NCBI RefSeq assembly: GCF_002954245.1
Contig: NZ_PPTG01000052.1
Span: forward strand, 18,154-82,153
From: Cryobacterium aureum
Lineage (GTDB): Bacteria > Actinomycetota > Actinomycetes > Actinomycetales > Microbacteriaceae
DNA: 64,000 nucleotides
Direction: 5' to 3'
The notes below the pieces were generated by a model. It was given only the letters and a program-made list of their open reading frames with translations. It searched no databases and had not been told where the DNA came from. Shown in pieces: positions 61,736 to 64,000 of the stretch. Every line of letters starts with the position of its first letter. Positions within the stretch are counted from its first letter, which is position 1. A program made the position numbers and the translations under genes.

Positions 61736-61854
61736 CCCCGAGATCGGCAACAATGAGCTGCTTGCCGTCACGGGTAGCGAGGTGAGCGATGCTGGTGGAC
61801 TCCATCTCCCTGTTGTAGGGCGCGCGGTCAGGAATGGTGGACCCCTCTCGCGCA

Positions 61855-62000
61855 GCACGTCCTGCTCGGCCTCGACCTGCTCACGGCGGGTGCGGTGGTC
61901 GCGCTGGCGCTGAACTTCGTTCCAGACCTGGTCCGATGCGTCCTCTGCGCGCTGCACGAACGACGTGACGGCTTTCAGGTCGTCCTCGACCCTGTTGACA
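61855..62000 (-). pseudogene. Coiled-coil protein fragment
   Basis: A leftward frame encodes VNRVEDDLKAVTSFVQRAED and then WNEVQRQRDHRTRREQVEAEQ, a charged heptad-like helix without a start or a stable end. I cannot assign it. It belongs to the mobile-element debris upstream of the ArdC remnant. Confidence 0.3.
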
Positions 62001-62447
62001 GATTCCTTCCGTTAAGTAACACCTGTCCCAATGCAACGGGAATGCTGCAGCTTCGGTTTGCTCGGTTCCTTCATTCCGCCAGTGCCGCGGTTTGGTCCAT
62101 GCAGGACTTGATCTCGATCGGGTTCAACTTGTCGAGGCGTCGTTGACGGCGGCGGCGGCAGACGAGCTCCCTCACGGCCGTTCAGCATTGTACGCACGCC
62201 GCGCCGGGCGAGCTTGAATTCGTCCACGACGGCAGGGCGCGACCCTCGGGCTCGAGGACGCCCAGTCTGACCCACGATCGTGGCGTCGAGGGTACTAATA
62301 TCGCAACCACTAATCCGGTCGGCGGGCAAGTTAAGGAAGCGCCCACGCTCAGGCAATCACCGACCGCCGTGGTGGTGCGCTCCGGGAGTTGAACGAGTTC
62401 AGCATGCGTCCAGTTGACGGTTATAAGGCCTTCGTGGGGCTTGAAGG
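62001..62447. other. Gap with no supported gene
   Basis: About 450 bp without a convincing frame on either strand. The last part is the promoter region of the hipBA pair. Confidence 0.3.
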
Positions 62448-62468
62448 TGATATCACCATCAGATATCA
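62448..62468. promoter_or_regulatory. Paired GATATC operator sites upstream of hipB
   Basis: TGATATCA (62448-62455, a perfect palindrome) and GATATCA (62462-62468) are spaced 13-14 bp apart, just over one helical turn, about 35 bp before the hipB start. HipB proteins bind paired palindromic TATC-type sites to autorepress, so these are good candidates. Confidence 0.5.
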
Positions 62469-62501
62469 TGAAGGTAATAAGACCGTGGAGAGGAGGGTGC
62501 T

Positions 62502-62771
62502 ATGGCTGCACGTGGAGAAGTGAAGGGCCCTGAGGGTCTTGGCCGGATGCTGCAGCAGGGCCGTCTCGTGAGCGGTCTGACGCAGCGCGATCTCGCGGAG
62601 AGGTTGGACACCGACCAGAAGTACATCTGGGGCTTGGAATCCGGCAAGAACACTATCGTGCTCGAGCGCATCTTTGCGATCATGCGCGAGACCGGTGTTC
62701 GCATGTACATGGAGGTTGATCCAGGCACCGACGAGCCCCAAGACGACGTTGTGGACGAACCCCGTGGGTGA
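62502..62771 (+). CDS. hipB: HipB-like antitoxin (XRE-family HTH)
   Basis: This 89-residue protein has an XRE helix-turn-helix (LGRMLQQGRLVSGLTQRDLAERLDTDQKYIWGLESGKN, given here by its landmarks LTQRDLAERL and YIWGLESGK) and a C-terminal strand VRMYMEVDP, as in HipB. GAGGAGGG precedes the ATG. It overlaps the hipA start by 8 bp. It should neutralise HipA and repress the operon through the GATATC pair. Confidence 0.88.
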   Translation: MAARGEVKGPEGLGRMLQQGRLVSGLTQRDLAERLDTDQKYIWGLESGKNTIVLERIFAIMRETGVRMYMEVDPGTDEPQDDVVDEPRG

Positions 62772-63885
62772 CTTGCGCGTCGAACTCTACGGCGAGCTCG
62801 TCGGGCATCTGGTCGGAACGGACCGTCGCACGTTTGATTTCGTCAGGGAAAAAAATGCGATCGAGACCTTTGGGCGCGGCAGCACGATCCTCTCCGCGTC
62901 GGTGCCATTCGATCTGGTCAGCAACCGTAGCCGGGCAGCGCGAAGACGCAACTTCTTCGCCGAACTCCTGCCCGAGGGTACTGCTCTCGACAACCTCGCC
63001 GCTGAAATCAGAGTCTCCACCGACGACACCATTGCGCTGTTGGCGCGGTTCGGCCGCGATGTCGCCGGAGCCATCCAGATATACGATCCAGAGGCTACGG
63101 GGGAGCCGCGCACGCCCGCCATAGCGCTGGTTGACGCGGCCGAGGTTGGCCGGATGCTCACCAATACCCAAACCGCTCCGCTTGGCAACCGACCGAAGTC
63201 CGGCCGCACCTCTCTGGCCGGCGTCCAAGACAAGATCGTGCTCGCACGACAGGATGACCACTGGTTTCAGGTCCTCGAGGGGCACCCGTCGACCCACATC
63301 ATCAAGCCACCGTCGGTACGCTATCCGACCATAACCTTCGACGAGGAATACGGCTTCCGCGCTGCCAAAGCGGCTGGCCTCACCACGCTCAACACGTGGA
63401 TTGAGAACTTTGGCGGAGTCCCCGGCCTCGTGATCGAGCGATATGACCGATCACGGCACGCCCCGCAGGGACGCATTCACCAGGAAGACATGAACCAAGC
63501 TCTCGGCGCATCAAAGAATGAGAAGTATCAAGAGTTCGGCGGCAAGGTCTCCCTCAAGCGGATAGCGGATGTCCTCGGTCGCGACGGCGACCGCGCTTCC
63601 GTCGAGCAACTCCTCCGACTCCTGACCGTCTCGCAGGCCGTTGGCAATCTCGATATGCACGCCAAAAACATCAGCATGCTCCACCTCTCGGATGGCAGCA
63701 CGAGGATCACCCCGGCCTACGATGTTGTTCCGCAGACGCACCTCGACAGCGACGGAAAAATGGCGCTGGCCATCAATCGAAAATACAGCCACGCCGCTAT
63801 CACTCTCGATGACCTCATCGTCGAAGCCGAGGCGTGGAAGGTGCGCGCTCCCCGGTTGATCATCACGTCCGCGCTAGATGAGTGA
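62764..63885 (+). CDS. hipA: HipA-like toxin kinase
   Basis: This 373-residue protein has the N-terminal HipA couple domain (VGDLRVELYGELVGHL), the ATP-loop region SLAGVQDKIVLARQ, HIIKPPS, VIERYDR and the catalytic GNLD-M-HAKN with D297, then YDVVPQT (metal-binding Asp). Known HipA toxins phosphorylate glutamyl-tRNA synthetase to halt growth. GTG 62764 inside hipB is the start. It is somewhat shorter than the ~440-residue E. coli protein at the C-terminus but keeps all kinase motifs. Confidence 0.88.
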   Translation: MGDLRVELYGELVGHLVGTDRRTFDFVREKNAIETFGRGSTILSASVPFDLVSNRSRAARRRNFFAELLPEGTALDNLAAEIRVSTDDTIALLARFGRDVAGAIQIYDPEATGEPRTPAIALVDAAEVGRMLTNTQTAPLGNRPKSGRTSLAGVQDKIVLARQDDHWFQVLEGHPSTHIIKPPSVRYPTITFDEEYGFRAAKAAGLTTLNTWIENFGGVPGLVIERYDRSRHAPQGRIHQEDMNQALGASKNEKYQEFGGKVSLKRIADVLGRDGDRASVEQLLRLLTVSQAVGNLDMHAKNISMLHLSDGSTRITPAYDVVPQTHLDSDGKMALAINRKYSHAAITLDDLIVEAEAWKVRAPRLIITSALDE

Positions 63886-64000
63886 GTCCTAATCGGTTGG
63901 TAGCACGCCAACCGCTCAGTCCGATCGGACTTTTCCCGCGTGGGCGCTGTTAATCGAAGGCGGAGGGTGTTAAACCCAGTGTGTGAAAACAGACCTCAAC
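63886..64000. other. 3' edge of window, no gene seen
   Basis: The last 115 bp after hipA contain no open frame I can support. Confidence 0.3.

Noticed and set aside
1..64000. CRISPR array associated with the CARF nuclease
   Set aside because: No regularly spaced repeats were seen anywhere in the window; the only short direct repeats are IS21 ends and simple tandems.

Overview
The window is a high-GC, gene-dense bacterial chromosome segment. Codon use, frequent GTG starts, 4-bp ATGA/GTGA overlaps, an ECF sigma factor with a DGPF partner and TraA/TraG-type conjugation genes point to an actinobacterium, probably a Microbacteriaceae-like genus (inference; no rRNA or housekeeping marker is present). 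It reads as an accessory region: four catabolic clusters with their own regulators and transporters, separated by decayed mobile-element material. Layout. 1-5.85 kb: three co-directional, tightly packed genes encoding an McrB-like AAA+ protein (cut by the window edge), a 1095-residue DUF2357-type (McrC-like) protein and a CARF-type sensor fused to a PD-(D/E)XK nuclease, with no CRISPR array or cas gene in view. This is the best candidate for a poorly described defence system. 5.85-15.3 kb: DUF262 and IS256 debris, an intact-looking MobF relaxase-helicase, a possible HExxH protein beside a possible EACC1-like protein, and small genes typical of conjugative elements, one interrupted by an in-frame TAG. 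15.5-21.8 kb: an Orn/Lys/Arg-type PLP decarboxylase facing an RpiR regulator, amidohydrolase, M20 hydrolase and glutamine-synthetase-like ligase (a split FluG arrangement). 22.0-34.8 kb: a divergent regulon around a GntR regulator. One arm encodes a CitE-like lyase and a MaoC hydratase. The other encodes a LIV-type ABC transporter, cysteine hydrolase, two SDRs, 3-methylaspartate ammonia-lyase, a class III CoA-transferase and a PuuE-like deacetylase. Together these can be read as methylaspartate to mesaconate to mesaconyl-CoA to hydroxyacyl-CoA to C2/C3 units. 34.9-38.1 kb: an IS21 end, a broken tyrosine integrase, a tRNA 3'-end fragment (att-like), an excisionase gene with a nonsense codon and a second integrase, which look like an island boundary. 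38.2-40.2 kb: small genes of unclear role. 40.0-46.1 kb: a PucR-type regulator, class II (degradative) HMG-CoA reductase, HMG-CoA lyase, a small membrane protein and a TctA-like permease, probably a mevalonate uptake and catabolism operon. 46.2-47.3 kb: an SSB-like and DUF4913-like pair from a conjugative element. 47.35-56.1 kb: a ROK regulator with a perfect palindrome over its own start codon, an ABC transporter, an argininosuccinate-lyase-like enzyme, a PfkB kinase and an amidohydrolase, a coherent pathway of unknown substrate. 56.2-62.0 kb: a graveyard of IS3, VOC, T4CP, ArdC and coiled-coil fragments, plus a very GC-rich ECF42-like sigma factor with a frameshifted DGPF partner. 62.4-63.9 kb: a HipBA toxin-antitoxin pair.
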